Below are positions 23,229 to 32,088 of a stretch of DNA of 64,000 bases, one piece after another. A program made the position numbers and the translations under genes. The DNA comes from CAVTBX01 sp963733135. GTDB lineage: Bacteria > Actinomycetota > Thermoleophilia > Gaiellales > Gaiellaceae. Under the pieces are notes generated by a model. It saw nothing but the letters and a program-made list of their open reading frames with translations, ran no database searches and was not told the origin of the DNA. The DNA lies in NCBI GenBank assembly GCA_963733135.1, contig CAVTBX010000007.1, positions 1 through 64,000 of the forward strand. The letters are read 5' to 3'. Each line of letters begins with the position of its first letter. The stretch's first letter is position 1.

Positions 23229-25237
23229 CGCCGCCTCGAGCCCGCGGCGGCACCGCTGAGCTCGACTGCGACCTCCCGCACGCGCGCCGCAAGTTCCTCG
23301 CGAAGCTCGACCGGTTCGACGACGACCGCCTCACCTCGGTGGCGGAGGATCTCGCTCACGAGCCACGCGAGGTCACCGAAGCGCATGTCCTCGACCGCCG
23401 CCCCACCCGTGAGGGGCCGCGCCGTGCCGCGCTCGAGGCGCCACCGAGCAACGGCCTTCGAGAAGAGGACGCGCGCCGTCCGCGCGTGCTCGAACGAGGT
23501 CGTAACGACGCCGGCCCGGGGCTGGAACCGATCCTTCAGCTTCTTTGCATTCCGCATCCGGTCGAGCCGGAACGACCTGACGCCGTCCCGATCCCGATCC
23601 CATACGTCGACGTACCAATCCGGCAGCTCCCGCCGGAACGCGTAGGGCTCGACGGTTCGGGTCGAGGCGGTCGCCTCGCCCGGCTTCAGGTACTCGAACT
23701 CGACGAGCTGGTGCTGTTCGATCGCCTCCGAGAGCGTCCGGACGAGCCGCTCCTCCTCGGTTTCGCCGTGCTCCTCGGGCTCGTGGTCGCGGTCGAACTG
23801 GCCGAACGTCTCCTCGAGCTTGCGCCGAACGCGGTCGAGCGGCGTATGCGCGTCTGCGGCGATCATCGGGCCGACGAACTCGAGGGCCAGCCGAATCGCC
23901 CGCGCCTCGAGCGGAGTCAGACGCGGCGGCCGCCTGAACGTATCGCCCCAGAGCTCCTTCTCGACGTGCACCGTGTTTCCGTCGAGCGATGCATAGAGCG
24001 CGTAACAGCCGCCCCCGAAGTTGACGAGGTTCAGGAGCTGAAGGTGCTCGTCGAGTTGTTCCTCCGGGATGCCGAAGCGTTTCGTCAGCTCCTCGGCGGG
24101 CATGGTGGCGGACGGCTCGTCGCCGCAGCGAACGAGCAGGTAGGCGAGAAGCGCCTGAAGGAGCCCGAACCGCTCGGGGGCGACCGGACCGGCGCTTCGC
24201 TCGGCGGGCGGCGGGCCGGGAGTCTGCCGCCGCTCGCGTGGAAGCGGAGGCGGCTCGCCCTCGTGGGCTTCGAGCACGGCCTGCACGGAGCTCTCGACGA
24301 GCTCCACAAGCTCGGACGGCTCGCTGGGCCGCGCGCGCCCTGTCTGGCTCAGGATCCACGAGGCGAGCGGCCCGAGCTCGGCGTACGGCGTCACGAGGGT
24401 CGATCCTTCGACCCGGCTTCGTTCGGAGAACGCACGCTCGACGATCCACACGAGATCGTCGGCGAGCTCGACCCGCGCCTCCCCGTCGAGCTTGCCGCGT
24501 TGCCAGGGCGCGAGCCCGCGATGCTCGCCCGCCTCGAAGTCGTTCGGGATGCGGAAGTCGCGCTCCCGCCGCGTGGCGAAGCGGATGTCGCCCTGGATGC
24601 GCGAGGCCCGAAACGTTCGGATGTCGTCGCGGTTCCGATCCCAGCCGACGACGTACCACGAGCCGTTCTCCGAGAAGAGCGCGTACGGGTTCACGGTGCG
24701 CTCGCCCTTCCGGCCGTGCATCGCCTCATAGGCGAACTTGACCGTGCGGCCCTTGGAAATCGCGCCCTCGAGCTTCGTGAGCCGGCCTGACATCTCCTCC
24801 GAGTACTCGGGGTCGACCACTTGCACCGCGGCTTCGCGCGTCGACTCGAGCGGGCCGCCACGACCGAGCGCGAGGTTCTGGAGGGCGAGGCGGAGCGGCT
24901 CCGCGTAGGCGAACCGGCCGTCGAGGATGTGGAACGCGGTCTGAAGCGCGGCGAGCTCCTCGTCGTCGAGCTGAAGCGCGGGGAGGAAGTACTGCTCGGA
25001 GCGAAGCGTGTAGAGCTCCTCGCCGGTGAACTCGTCGCGCTGCGAGTGGAGGGGGACGCCGAGCTGGATAAGCTCCGCGCGGTCCGAGTAGAACCGCCGC
25101 GCGAAGGCTTCGTCCGACATCTCCGAGTAGCCCTCGACGTTCGTCTTCACGTCTCGGGCCGTGAGCGGCCGGCGCTCGGCCATCAGGAACGCGACGAGGG
25201 AGAGCTGGCGGATTAGCTTGTCGGTGTCGTGCGACAC
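23225..25237 (-). CDS. pafBC: fused PafB-PafC WYL-domain transcriptional regulator
   Basis: 670 residues made of two HTH-WYL units in one chain. WYL cores: SWYVVGWDRNRDDIRTFRAS in the first half and DWYVDVWDRDRDGVRSFRLD in the second, joined by a Pro-rich linker near 335-360. In mycobacteria the separate PafB and PafC form the activator of the LexA-independent DNA-damage response. The fusion suggests the same role. GTG start only 19 bp from the divergent dinB start, so it may control this repair polymerase. Confidence 0.9.
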   Translation of the reverse strand: MSHDTDKLIRQLSLVAFLMAERRPLTARDVKTNVEGYSEMSDEAFARRFYSDRAELIQLGVPLHSQRDEFTGEELYTLRSEQYFLPALQLDDEELAALQTAFHILDGRFAYAEPLRLALQNLALGRGGPLESTREAAVQVVDPEYSEEMSGRLTKLEGAISKGRTVKFAYEAMHGRKGERTVNPYALFSENGSWYVVGWDRNRDDIRTFRASRIQGDIRFATRRERDFRIPNDFEAGEHRGLAPWQRGKLDGEARVELADDLVWIVERAFSERSRVEGSTLVTPYAELGPLASWILSQTGRARPSEPSELVELVESSVQAVLEAHEGEPPPLPRERRQTPGPPPAERSAGPVAPERFGLLQALLAYLLVRCGDEPSATMPAEELTKRFGIPEEQLDEHLQLLNLVNFGGGCYALYASLDGNTVHVEKELWGDTFRRPPRLTPLEARAIRLALEFVGPMIAADAHTPLDRVRRKLEETFGQFDRDHEPEEHGETEEERLVRTLSEAIEQHQLVEFEYLKPGEATASTRTVEPYAFRRELPDWYVDVWDRDRDGVRSFRLDRMRNAKKLKDRFQPRAGVVTTSFEHARTARVLFSKAVARWRLERGTARPLTGGAAVEDMRFGDLAWLVSEILRHRGEAVVVEPVELREELAARVREVAVELSGAAAGSRRR

Positions 25238-25243
25238 GGGTCC

Positions 25244-25249
25244 TATTCT
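25244..25249 (+). promoter_or_regulatory. shared AT-rich -10 region between pafBC and dinB
   Basis: TATTCT lies 7 nt before the dinB GTG. The same hexamer read on the minus strand lies 6 nt before the pafBC GTG. The whole divergent region is 19 bp, allowing leaderless transcription both ways from one AT-rich core. Confidence 0.5.
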
Positions 25250-25256
25250 TCCCGAG

Positions 25257-26342
25257 GTGGGCCCCGCCCCGTCAGCGATCCTCGCACACCTCGATCTGGA
25301 CGCCTTCTACGCGGCCGTTGAGGAGCTCGAGCGACCCGAGTTCCGCGGCAAGCCCCTCGTGGTCGGCGGCGACCCGCACGGCCGCGGCGTCGTCGCCACG
25401 GCGAACTACGAGGCGCGCCGGTACGGGATCCACTCTGCGATGGCGTGCGCGGAGGCACTGCGGCGCTGCCGACACGCGATCTTCGTCACGCCCAACGGCC
25501 CGCTCTACCGAAGCTATTCGCAGCAGGTGTGGACCGCGATCGGAGAGGTCGTGCCGGCGATCGAGCGCACGGGTCTCGACGAGGGCTACCTCGACATCGG
25601 GACGGTCGCGCGCGGGTTCGACGAAGCGCGCGCGATCGCGGAGGCCGTGCAGGCCTCGGTTCGCGCCGCGACGAGCCTGACGTGCTCGCTCGGCGTGGCC
25701 ACCTGCAAGGTCGTCGCCAAGGTCGCCTCCGACCGGAGGAAGCCGGGCGGCATCACGGTGGTCAGGCCGAGCCGGGAGGCGGCGTTCCTCGCGCCGTTCC
25801 CGCTTCGGCGGCTACCGGGTGTGGGGCCGCGTGCCGACGAGCGGATGAACCGGGCCGGGCTTCGGACGATCGGCGACCTCGCCGCGCTCGACGACGGCGC
25901 CCTGAACGCGCTGCTCCCGGGGAAGGTCGGCCGGATGCTCCGAAGCCGTGCGCGCGGCATCGACCCACGCCGGCTCGAGTTCTCGACCGAGAGCATCTCG
26001 ATCGGCCATGAGGAGACGTTCGCCCGGGACATCACGGATCGCGAGCGCCTGCACGACGAGCTCCGCCGGATGGCCGCGCGGGTCGCCGTTGTCCTGGTCG
26101 ACGATGGCAAGGTCGCCCGCACGGTAACCACGAAGGTTCGCTATCCCGACTTCTCGATCCGGAGCCGCTCGACGACGCTCGACGTCGGCACCGACGAAGG
26201 CGAGCGGATCGGCGAGCTCGCGTGCGCCCTCCTCGACCGGGCGCTGACCGACAGGCCGGGTGCGCTCCGCCTCGTGGGCGTCAGCGTCTCGAAGCTCGAG
26301 GCGCACCGCCAGCTCGTGCTCGACGACGCAACGAGCCTCTAG
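25257..26342 (+). CDS. dinB: DNA polymerase IV (Y family)
   Basis: 361 residues. Palm motifs: HLDLDAFYAAVEELE (catalytic Asp near residue 13), ANYEARRYGIHSAM, and LDEGYLDI with the second acidic pair; SIDEAYLD is more usual. A helix-hairpin-helix region RRLPGVGPRADERM follows, then a little-finger domain. Low-fidelity translesion synthesis. GTG start, leaderless type. Divergent from pafBC, a likely damage-responsive regulator. Confidence 0.95.
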   Translation: MGPAPSAILAHLDLDAFYAAVEELERPEFRGKPLVVGGDPHGRGVVATANYEARRYGIHSAMACAEALRRCRHAIFVTPNGPLYRSYSQQVWTAIGEVVPAIERTGLDEGYLDIGTVARGFDEARAIAEAVQASVRAATSLTCSLGVATCKVVAKVASDRRKPGGITVVRPSREAAFLAPFPLRRLPGVGPRADERMNRAGLRTIGDLAALDDGALNALLPGKVGRMLRSRARGIDPRRLEFSTESISIGHEETFARDITDRERLHDELRRMAARVAVVLVDDGKVARTVTTKVRYPDFSIRSRSTTLDVGTDEGERIGELACALLDRALTDRPGALRLVGVSVSKLEAHRQLVLDDATSL

Positions 26343-26896
26343 TCGCGGAGCCAGCCCTCGCGATAGGAGATAGGTTCCGACGCGGGAACTCCCGCATAGG
26401 CGACGTCCGCATCGTTGGTCTCCTCGTCGACCGAGGCGTTGTGCCGGCGCGCGAGCTCGTCCGGGACGTACGCGCCCCAGCCCTCCGTCGGCTGAAACTG
26501 GCGCGAGCTCATCGCCAGGATCGCGCACGCGCCGTCCCCGGCTCCCACGAAGACGTGTCTCGTCTCCGGAGGGCAATGCACGAAGTCCCATTGGCGAAGC
26601 CGCCGCTCCTCGCCCTCCACAAGCAGGAGCGGCTCGCCGGAGAGGACGAAGAAGTCTTCCTGGTCTGCCTCCCAGTGGTACATCGCGTTCGGCTCGCCCG
26701 GCTCGAGCACGATCAGGTTGACGCCGAGCTGCGGAAAGTACGTCTCGGCTTCGAACTCGCTCTTACCCGTGAAGCTCACGCTTGCTTTCCCGGGACGGTG
26801 GTGCCACTGCGCGTCACGCGCGTTCAAGACAAACCAGCCATGACCGGCGGGGACGAGGCCGGCGTCAGTCTGCTCGAGCGGCGTCTCGGGAACCAC
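26339..26896 (-). CDS. cupin-domain protein
   Basis: 185 residues with a single cupin barrel: NLIVLEPGEPNAMYHWEADQ, EDFFVLSGEPLLLVEGEERR, LRQWDFVHCPPETRHVFVGA. Histidines and glutamates suit a metal site. An enzyme or small-molecule sensor; the substrate is unknown. Its stop overlaps the convergent dinB stop by 4 bp. Confidence 0.83.
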   Translation of the reverse strand: MVPETPLEQTDAGLVPAGHGWFVLNARDAQWHHRPGKASVSFTGKSEFEAETYFPQLGVNLIVLEPGEPNAMYHWEADQEDFFVLSGEPLLLVEGEERRLRQWDFVHCPPETRHVFVGAGDGACAILAMSSRQFQPTEGWGAYVPDELARRHNASVDEETNDADVAYAGVPASEPISYREGWLRD

Positions 26897-26940
26897 AACC
26901 GGATCCTAAAGCCGCTACCGAGGGGCCGTAGCCAGGCGAG

Positions 26941-26967
26941 GCGGTGGCGGGCTTTGCCCGCTACCGC
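26941..26967. repeat. REP-like hairpin next to the GAAATC element
   Basis: GCGGTGGCGGGC-ttt-GCCCGCTACCGC, a 12-bp stem with one G-T pair, about 30 bp from the following composite palindrome. A comparable GCGGTGCCG hairpin accompanies the other GAAATC element at 44048-44074. Confidence 0.7.
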
Positions 26968-26992
26968 TCGGAGACAACCGAAGTGCCCATCC

Positions 26993-27038
26993 GCCTGAAA
27001 TCGTCATGGCTCCGCGAAAGCGGAGCCGGATTTCAGGC
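26993..27038. repeat. GAAATC/GATTTC composite palindrome, copy 1
   Basis: Plus strand: CCTGAAATC, gtcat, GGCTCCGC, gaaa, GCGGAGCC, g, GATTTCAGG. Nested stems with an asymmetric 5-nt bulge. It starts in the TGA stop of the minus-strand gene that follows. A matching element in the opposite orientation is at 43972-44022. Confidence 0.8.
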
Positions 27039-27485
27039 GGCCTTGCGGGTCTCGAGATGCTGGTGCGACGGGCAGTATTCGCGCTCGGGAAGCGGGGCGC
27101 GCTGGCAGGGCTTGCCCTTGCGCGTCGTCGCCCGGCAGCGGGAGACGCCGCCGTCGAAGGCGCCGCTCTCGATCTGCTCCTCGATGAAGTCGACCGCTGC
27201 TCCGATGCCCTGGCTCACCGCCCACGCGACCTGGGCCTGGTGCGTGATCGGGAAGTAGCGTCGGATGTCCTGGAAGAGGGTCCGCTCGGGACGGGCGAAG
27301 TAACGCGGATCCTTAGCGAGCCTGCCGACCGTCTCCTCACACGCCTCGAGCACCTCGCGCCTGTACTCGACCTGCGTCTCGGAGGGAACGTATGGGTCGA
27401 TCAGGTCCTTGATCGAGCGATAGATGGCTCGCGAGTACTGATACATGCGGAAGAGCATCCTCTTCTCGGCGGGTTCCATCGGCAT
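27033..27485 (-). CDS. conserved actinobacterial-type protein with C-terminal Cys/His zinc motif
   Basis: 150 residues. The first ~100 are helical (MLFRMYQYSRAIYRSIKDLI, ARPERTLFQDIRRYFPITHQ). The C-terminal ~35 residues carry a compact Cys-Cys-Cys-His pattern (SRCRATTRKGKPCQ, EYCPSHQ), a probable zinc knuckle seen at the end of many unrelated actinobacterial proteins. ATG with a gggagggc ribosome-binding site; AT-rich sequence upstream (gttaacg) could be promoter. Function unknown. Confidence 0.68.
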   Translation of the reverse strand: MPMEPAEKRMLFRMYQYSRAIYRSIKDLIDPYVPSETQVEYRREVLEACEETVGRLAKDPRYFARPERTLFQDIRRYFPITHQAQVAWAVSQGIGAAVDFIEEQIESGAFDGGVSRCRATTRKGKPCQRAPLPEREYCPSHQHLETRKAA

Positions 27486-27618
27486 TATCCAGCCCTCCCG
27501 TTAAATCCCTGCAAACGAACGTTAACGCGGTGTTAAGCGGCCCAGGCGGCGCGGCGAGTCTACCTGGCTCCTGCCGGTGTTACAAAGTCCCCGCCCGATT
27601 TCGTCTCGAAACCCCTGG

Positions 27619-28398
27619 CTAGGGGGTGATCTCGCGCACGTACGCCAGCGGCTGGAACGACCTCGCGGTCGGGAGATTGGACTCCGCTTGGCCGATCGTG
27701 TCGTAGATGCCGGTGAAGACGACGTAGTAGCCGGGGTTCAGCGTGAGGTAGTCGCTCGAGTTCAGGATTCCCACGTCGGGGAGTCCTTCGTCGATCGCGT
27801 CGTTCGCCTTCCGCTCGGCCGGGTCGCGACCGCGTGATGTCTCGGTCGAGGAGAGGACGATCGTGTAGCCGTCCTTTCCTGCCGGCCAGGACCGGATCGA
27901 GCCCGAGGTAGTCGTCGTGGTCGTAGTCGCGGTGGTGGTCGTGGTCAGGGAGGGGACGGTCAGCGTCGTCCCGGTCGGCAAGATCGTCTCGGTGGTGCCG
28001 GTCGTCGGAACCGTGAGCGGGGCCGTGTCGGTGAAGGTGTCGATGGTCTCCGTGGTTCCGGGGCCGGTCGTCACGATCGGTCTGCCCGCTCCCTGGCCTC
28101 CGTCGTCGTCGCGTGTTGCCGCAACGGCTGCGATGGCGCCGGCGACGAGAGCGACGAGGAGGAGAGCAAGCAGGGTGGCCCAGAGCCAGGCCGGCGAGTC
28201 GCGTGACCAGAGCTCTCGCCGGACGATCGTGGCGCCGGGCGCGCCGAGCGGCTGGAGGCGAAGCCCGCACTCGAGGCAGTACTCCTGGTCGAGCTCGTGT
28301 TCCGCGTCGCACCTGGGACAGCGGGGCGGGCCTGACGGTGGCAGGGGCGTCCCGTCGGGCTCCGGCGGTGGCGGCGGGGGAGGACCCTGCGCTTCCAT
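27619..28398 (-). CDS. zinc-ribbon membrane protein with Thr-rich linker and SPOR-like domain
   Basis: 259 residues: Pro-rich N-terminus, zinc ribbon (Cys27, Cys30, Cys41, Cys44), transmembrane helix about 71-95, an extended Thr-rich external linker, and a C-terminal ~80-residue domain (KDGYTIVLSSTETSRGRDPA onward) laid out like SPOR/sporulation-related repeats that bind denuded peptidoglycan. Envelope-anchored; a cell-wall-linked role is inferred. The ATG overlaps the upstream stop (TAATG). Confidence 0.72.
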   Translation of the reverse strand: MEAQGPPPPPPPEPDGTPLPPSGPPRCPRCDAEHELDQEYCLECGLRLQPLGAPGATIVRRELWSRDSPAWLWATLLALLLVALVAGAIAAVAATRDDDGGQGAGRPIVTTGPGTTETIDTFTDTAPLTVPTTGTTETILPTGTTLTVPSLTTTTTATTTTTTTSGSIRSWPAGKDGYTIVLSSTETSRGRDPAERKANDAIDEGLPDVGILNSSDYLTLNPGYYVVFTGIYDTIGQAESNLPTARSFQPLAYVREITP

Positions 28399-28988
28399 TA
28401 GCGCTCTCTTGGCCGGGGAGCGACGAGCGTGTCGTCGATCCGCACATCCGGGTTGCCGAAGGCGTCGGCGACTGAGTTGCCGCAGACGGAGCAGAAGTTC
28501 GCATCGGCCGCAAGCGGGTTCCCGCAGTGGCTGCACGCGACGACGGGTGGCGTCTCGGCGGCGGGCCGGCCGCAGTGCGAGCAGAAGTGTGCGCCCCTGA
28601 TGAGCGGCGCCCCGCACCGGCAGAGCGTCGCCTCGCGCATGGCGGCCGGGGCCGCCTCGGCAGTCGCCAGATAGGAATCGAGGTCCCAGACCCGCTGCTC
28701 GAGCGCGAGCACGTCATTGCAACGAGAGACGAGCAGCTCCAGGTTGAAGCGATCGCGGCGGATCATCTCGACGGCGAGACCGCCGACGTCACGGAGCTCG
28801 ACCTCGCGCCGCCGGACAAGCGAGCGGCGCTCTCGGCGGGCCGTCGCAGGAGTCAGCGGAGGAGGAGGCGGAGGGCGCTCCGGCTCGGGGGCGCCGTCCT
28901 CAGGCGAGGGAGGGGTCGCGTCCTCCTCCGGCACGTCGCGCGGGGCCGGCCTGGCTCCGGCGAAGAACGGCAGGCGACGAAGTCTCAT
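28398..28988 (-). CDS. double zinc-ribbon protein
   Basis: 196 residues. A Pro/Glu-rich disordered N-terminus and a helical middle segment (IRRDRFNLELLVSRCNDVLA) precede a tandem C-terminal zinc ribbon: CRCGAPLIRGAHFCSHCGRP then CSHCGNPLAADANFCSVCGN. A TAAACT box lies 10 nt before the ATG. Translationally coupled (TAATG) to the SPOR-like membrane protein downstream; the two probably work together. Function unknown. Confidence 0.72.
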   Translation of the reverse strand: MRLRRLPFFAGARPAPRDVPEEDATPPSPEDGAPEPERPPPPPPLTPATARRERRSLVRRREVELRDVGGLAVEMIRRDRFNLELLVSRCNDVLALEQRVWDLDSYLATAEAAPAAMREATLCRCGAPLIRGAHFCSHCGRPAAETPPVVACSHCGNPLAADANFCSVCGNSVADAFGNPDVRIDDTLVAPRPRER

Positions 28989-29026
28989 CCCGCAAGCGAG
29001 TTTAGACCGGGGTCGGTCTTTTCCTC

Positions 29027-30454
29027 TCAGCGCTGAACGACGACGAGACGCTCTTCCGTCATCTCGCGCACCGTCCAGCGGGGCCCTTCCTTCGTGTTGC
29101 CGGACGCCTTGACGCCGCCGTAGGGCATCTGGTCGGCGCGAAACGTCGGGGCCTCGTTGACGGTCACGCCGCCGAACTCGAGCCTGGCCGCGGCCTCGAG
29201 CGCAGCGTTGATGCTCTCCGTGAAGATCCCGGCCTGGAGCCCGTACTCCGTGCCGTTCGCGAGCTCCAGCGCGTCGTCCAGCGACTCGTACGGCGCCACC
29301 GAGACGACCGGCCCGAAGACCTCCTGGCACGAGACTTTCATGTCCGGCGCCACATCGGCGACGACCGTCGGGCGCATGACACCGTCGGCGAGCTCCCCGC
29401 CGGTCAAGATGCGCGCGCCGCCCTGCCGCGCCTCGTCGACCCACTCGAGAATCCGGTCGCGCGCGTCCTCGTCGATCACGGGCCCGACGTCCGTCTCGTC
29501 ATCGAGGGGGTCGCCGATCGCAAGTGCGTCCACCTTAGGCACGAGCCGCGCGAGGAAATCGTCGTAGACGTCGCGGTGCGCGTAGACGCGCTGCACCGAG
29601 ATGCAGCTTTGCCCCGCGAAGGAGAAGCCGTGCGCGGCCACCTTCGCCGCCGCGTCTTCGATGTCCGCGTCCGCCTCGACGATGACCGGCGTCGAGTTTC
29701 CGAGCTCGAGGGTCACCTTCTTCCGCGCAGCGCGCTCCCTGAGTTTCCAGCCCACCTCCGAGGAGCCGGTGAAGGTGATGAGCCTGACGCGATCGTCCTC
29801 GACGAGGACATCCCCGATCTCCGACGACGGGCCGACGACGACGTTCAACCACCCGGGCGGGAGGCCGGCCTCGGTCTCGAGCTCGGCCAGGGCGAGGGCC
29901 GAGACGGGAGTCTGGCTAGCCGGCTTCAGGACGACGGCGCAACCGGCCGCGAGCGCCGGCGCGACCTTGTGTGCGACGAGGTTCAGCGGAAAGTTGAACG
30001 GCGAGATCGCGCCAATCACGCCGATCGGGATCCTGAGCGTGAACGCGACCTTCCCTGCGCCGGCGGCTGAGGCGTCCATCGGCACGACATCGCCCGCGAG
30101 GCTCCGGGCCTCCGCCGCAGCCATCGTGAACGTGGACACGGCGCGCTCGGCCTCGACTCGCGCGGCCTTGAGCGGCTTGCCGGCCTCGGCCGCGATCGTG
30201 CGGGCCAGGTCGTCCCGGCGCTCGGCGATGAGCTCGGCGGTTCGGTCGAGGATCTCAGCACGTTGGTGGGCGGGCAACGGCTCCGCCATGGCGTTCGCGG
30301 CGGCCTCGACCGCGCGTCGTGTCAGTGCGGCGTCCGCCTGCGCGACACGCGCCACGACCTCGCCGGAGTAGGGCGATCGGACCTCGCGCCACGAGCCCGT
30401 GTCGAGCCAGGCGCCGTCGACAAGGAGCTTCTTCTCGGTCAGCGTGGTCGCCAC
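29027..30454 (-). CDS. NAD(P)-dependent aldehyde dehydrogenase
   Basis: 475 residues, full-length ALDH. The N-terminal coenzyme fold includes SPFNFPLNLVAHKVAPALAA and FTGSSEVGWKL. The catalytic Glu is in TLELGNSTPVIV and the catalytic Cys in FSFAGQSCISVQRV; EVFGPVVSV follows. It most resembles the succinate-semialdehyde/lactaldehyde/glyceraldehyde-3-phosphate branch; the substrate is not settled. GTG start. Divergent from the 3-hydroxyacyl-CoA dehydrogenase gene, 23 bp between starts. Confidence 0.92.
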   Translation of the reverse strand: MATTLTEKKLLVDGAWLDTGSWREVRSPYSGEVVARVAQADAALTRRAVEAAANAMAEPLPAHQRAEILDRTAELIAERRDDLARTIAAEAGKPLKAARVEAERAVSTFTMAAAEARSLAGDVVPMDASAAGAGKVAFTLRIPIGVIGAISPFNFPLNLVAHKVAPALAAGCAVVLKPASQTPVSALALAELETEAGLPPGWLNVVVGPSSEIGDVLVEDDRVRLITFTGSSEVGWKLRERAARKKVTLELGNSTPVIVEADADIEDAAAKVAAHGFSFAGQSCISVQRVYAHRDVYDDFLARLVPKVDALAIGDPLDDETDVGPVIDEDARDRILEWVDEARQGGARILTGGELADGVMRPTVVADVAPDMKVSCQEVFGPVVSVAPYESLDDALELANGTEYGLQAGIFTESINAALEAAARLEFGGVTVNEAPTFRADQMPYGGVKASGNTKEGPRWTVREMTEERLVVVQR

Positions 30455-30477
30455 GGGCCCACCTAGGATACGCCGCC

Positions 30478-31338
30478 GTGGTCGGCGACTCTCGGACGGT
30501 TGGCGTGGTGGGGCTTGGGACGATGGGCGCCGGGATCGCCCAGGTCTGCGTCCAGGCCGGGTTCCGGACGATCGGGGTCGAGGTCGAGGAGTCGCTCTGC
30601 GCGCGAGCGCGCGAGCGAATCGACCACTACCTGACGCGAGCCGTCGAGAAGGACCGTCTCACCGCGGACAAGAAGGCGGCCGCCCTTGACCGGCTCGAGA
30701 CGTCGACCGACCGGGCCGCACTCGCGTCGTGCGAAGTGGTCGTCGAGGCGATCGTCGAGGACCTGGATGCGAAGCGGGAGCTCTTCCGCGAGCTCGACGG
30801 GATCGTGGGGCCGGAGGCGGTTCTCGCCACGAACACCTCTGCGCTTCCTGTGACGGAGATCGCGGCCGCAACGGACCGGCCCGAGCGCGTCGTCGGTCTT
30901 CACTTCTTCAATCCGGCGCCGGTGCTGCCGCTCGTCGAGGTCGTTCGGACCGCGCTCGTCTCGGACGACGTCTACGAGCGGGCTTACGCGTTCGCCTCGG
31001 AGCTCGGCAAGGAGCCGATCCGCTGCGACGACACGCCGGGGTTCGTCGTCAACCGCATCCTGATCCCGCTCCTGAACGACTGCGTTCGGCTGATCGACGA
31101 GGCCGGCGTCGACCCGGACGATCTCGACCGCGCGATGCGGTTCGGGCTCAACTGGCCGATCGGGCCCTGTGCGCTGGTCGACCTGATCGGCGTCGACATC
31201 CACGTCCACGCGAGCGAGGCGCTCTGGGAAGCGCTGCGCGAGCCGCGGATGGCGCCGCCGCCGAGGCTCGTCAGGATGGCCCAGGCCGGTCATCTCGGCC
31301 GCAAGTCCGGCCGCGGCTTCTTCAGCTACGGGTCGTAG
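30478..31338 (+). CDS. 3-hydroxyacyl-CoA (3-hydroxybutyryl-CoA) dehydrogenase
   Basis: 286 residues. Rossmann motif GLGTMGAGIAQ (from residue 12), LHFFNPAPVLPLVEVV with the catalytic His, the Glu-pair region TPGFVVNRILIPLLNDCVRL, and a C-terminal GHLGRKSGRGFFSY. Oxidises 3-hydroxyacyl-CoA in fatty-acid or butyrate metabolism. GTG with TAGGAT 8 nt upstream. The stop overlaps the convergent GAF gene. Confidence 0.94.
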   Translation: MVGDSRTVGVVGLGTMGAGIAQVCVQAGFRTIGVEVEESLCARARERIDHYLTRAVEKDRLTADKKAAALDRLETSTDRAALASCEVVVEAIVEDLDAKRELFRELDGIVGPEAVLATNTSALPVTEIAAATDRPERVVGLHFFNPAPVLPLVEVVRTALVSDDVYERAYAFASELGKEPIRCDDTPGFVVNRILIPLLNDCVRLIDEAGVDPDDLDRAMRFGLNWPIGPCALVDLIGVDIHVHASEALWEALREPRMAPPPRLVRMAQAGHLGRKSGRGFFSYGS

Positions 31339-31781
31339 AGCGGCTCGAGCGCCTCCCCGAGCCGGGCCGTCTCGGCTTCGACAGCGCGCACGTCCTCCTC
31401 GGTGAAGTCTCGCTCGGCCGTCTCGACGTTCATGACCGCGACCACGGAGCCACTCGCCCGGACCGGCGCCGCGATCTCCGAGCGGACGCTCGTGTCGACG
31501 GCGATGTAGTCGGGGTCGATCGCGACGTTGTTCACGACCTGCGTCGCATCGTGTTCGGCCGCGCGCCAGATGACGCCGCCGAGCTGACGCGGGAACTCGT
31601 AGATCTGCCGCAAGTTGCCGCGGTGCGCCACCATCCGAAGAACGTTCGGGCCGACCCGCAGCACACAGGTGATGTCAGCGCCGGGCACCGCGTCTCGAAG
31701 ACGTGCGACGGCCTCGTCGCAGCGACCTCTGATTGCCTCTTCGCGTTCGTCCAACCGGCTGGGCTCCCGTCGGACGGCCAC
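31326..31781 (-). CDS. GAF-domain protein
   Basis: About 151 residues, a single GAF sensor domain: AVARLRDAVPGADITCVLRV, MVAHRGNLRQIYEFPRQLGGV, VAIDPDYIAVDTSVRSEIAA, PVRASGSVVAVMNVET. No effector domain, so it is either a small-ligand/redox sensor such as a methionine-sulfoxide-reductase-like GAF or a partner of a signalling protein. The start is uncertain: GTG at 31781 is used, with other GTGs at 31823 and 31814. Overlaps the convergent dehydrogenase stop by 13 bp. Confidence 0.7.
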   Translation of the reverse strand: MAVRREPSRLDEREEAIRGRCDEAVARLRDAVPGADITCVLRVGPNVLRMVAHRGNLRQIYEFPRQLGGVIWRAAEHDATQVVNNVAIDPDYIAVDTSVRSEIAAPVRASGSVVAVMNVETAERDFTEEDVRAVEAETARLGEALEPLYDP

Positions 31782-31881
31782 GACCCCCTGGCCTCTTTTC
31801 GAGGTTCCGGACACTACCAGCACGACTTGCGACCTGGATCCCGCGGACTGCCGTCCGGCCCGGTGCGTACCGTCGCCCGCC

Positions 31882-32088
31882 GTGACCATGTGCACGCTCT
31901 GCCGGCGGAACCTGCTCGCGGGAGAGCGCTTCCGCCTGTGGCAGGGAGGGTCGCCGCAGCGGGCAGGCCGCGCGGTCTGCGGGCTCTGCGAGCCGACCGC
32001 GCGACGTGAAGGCTGGCTGCGCGACCTCGCTCCCCACGAACGCGAGAACGCGAACGGCCTGCGCGGCTCGGTCCGTCTGGTCGCCTAG
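31882..32088 (+). CDS. small CxxC zinc-finger protein
   Basis: 68 residues, VTMCTLCRRNLLAGERFRLW onward, with two CxxC pairs (MCTLC and VCGLC) and a basic C-terminal half. GTG start with TACCGT 8 nt upstream; ATG at 31888 is an alternative. Its TAG stop is formed by the CTAG of a long inverted repeat that follows immediately. Function unknown. Confidence 0.62.
   Translation: MTMCTLCRRNLLAGERFRLWQGGSPQRAGRAVCGLCEPTARREGWLRDLAPHERENANGLRGSVRLVA

Noticed and set aside
22505..24790. 761-codon plus-strand open frame over queG and pafBC
   Set aside because: Out of frame with queG and antisense to pafBC, both confidently identified; low-complexity Arg/Ala/Pro content.
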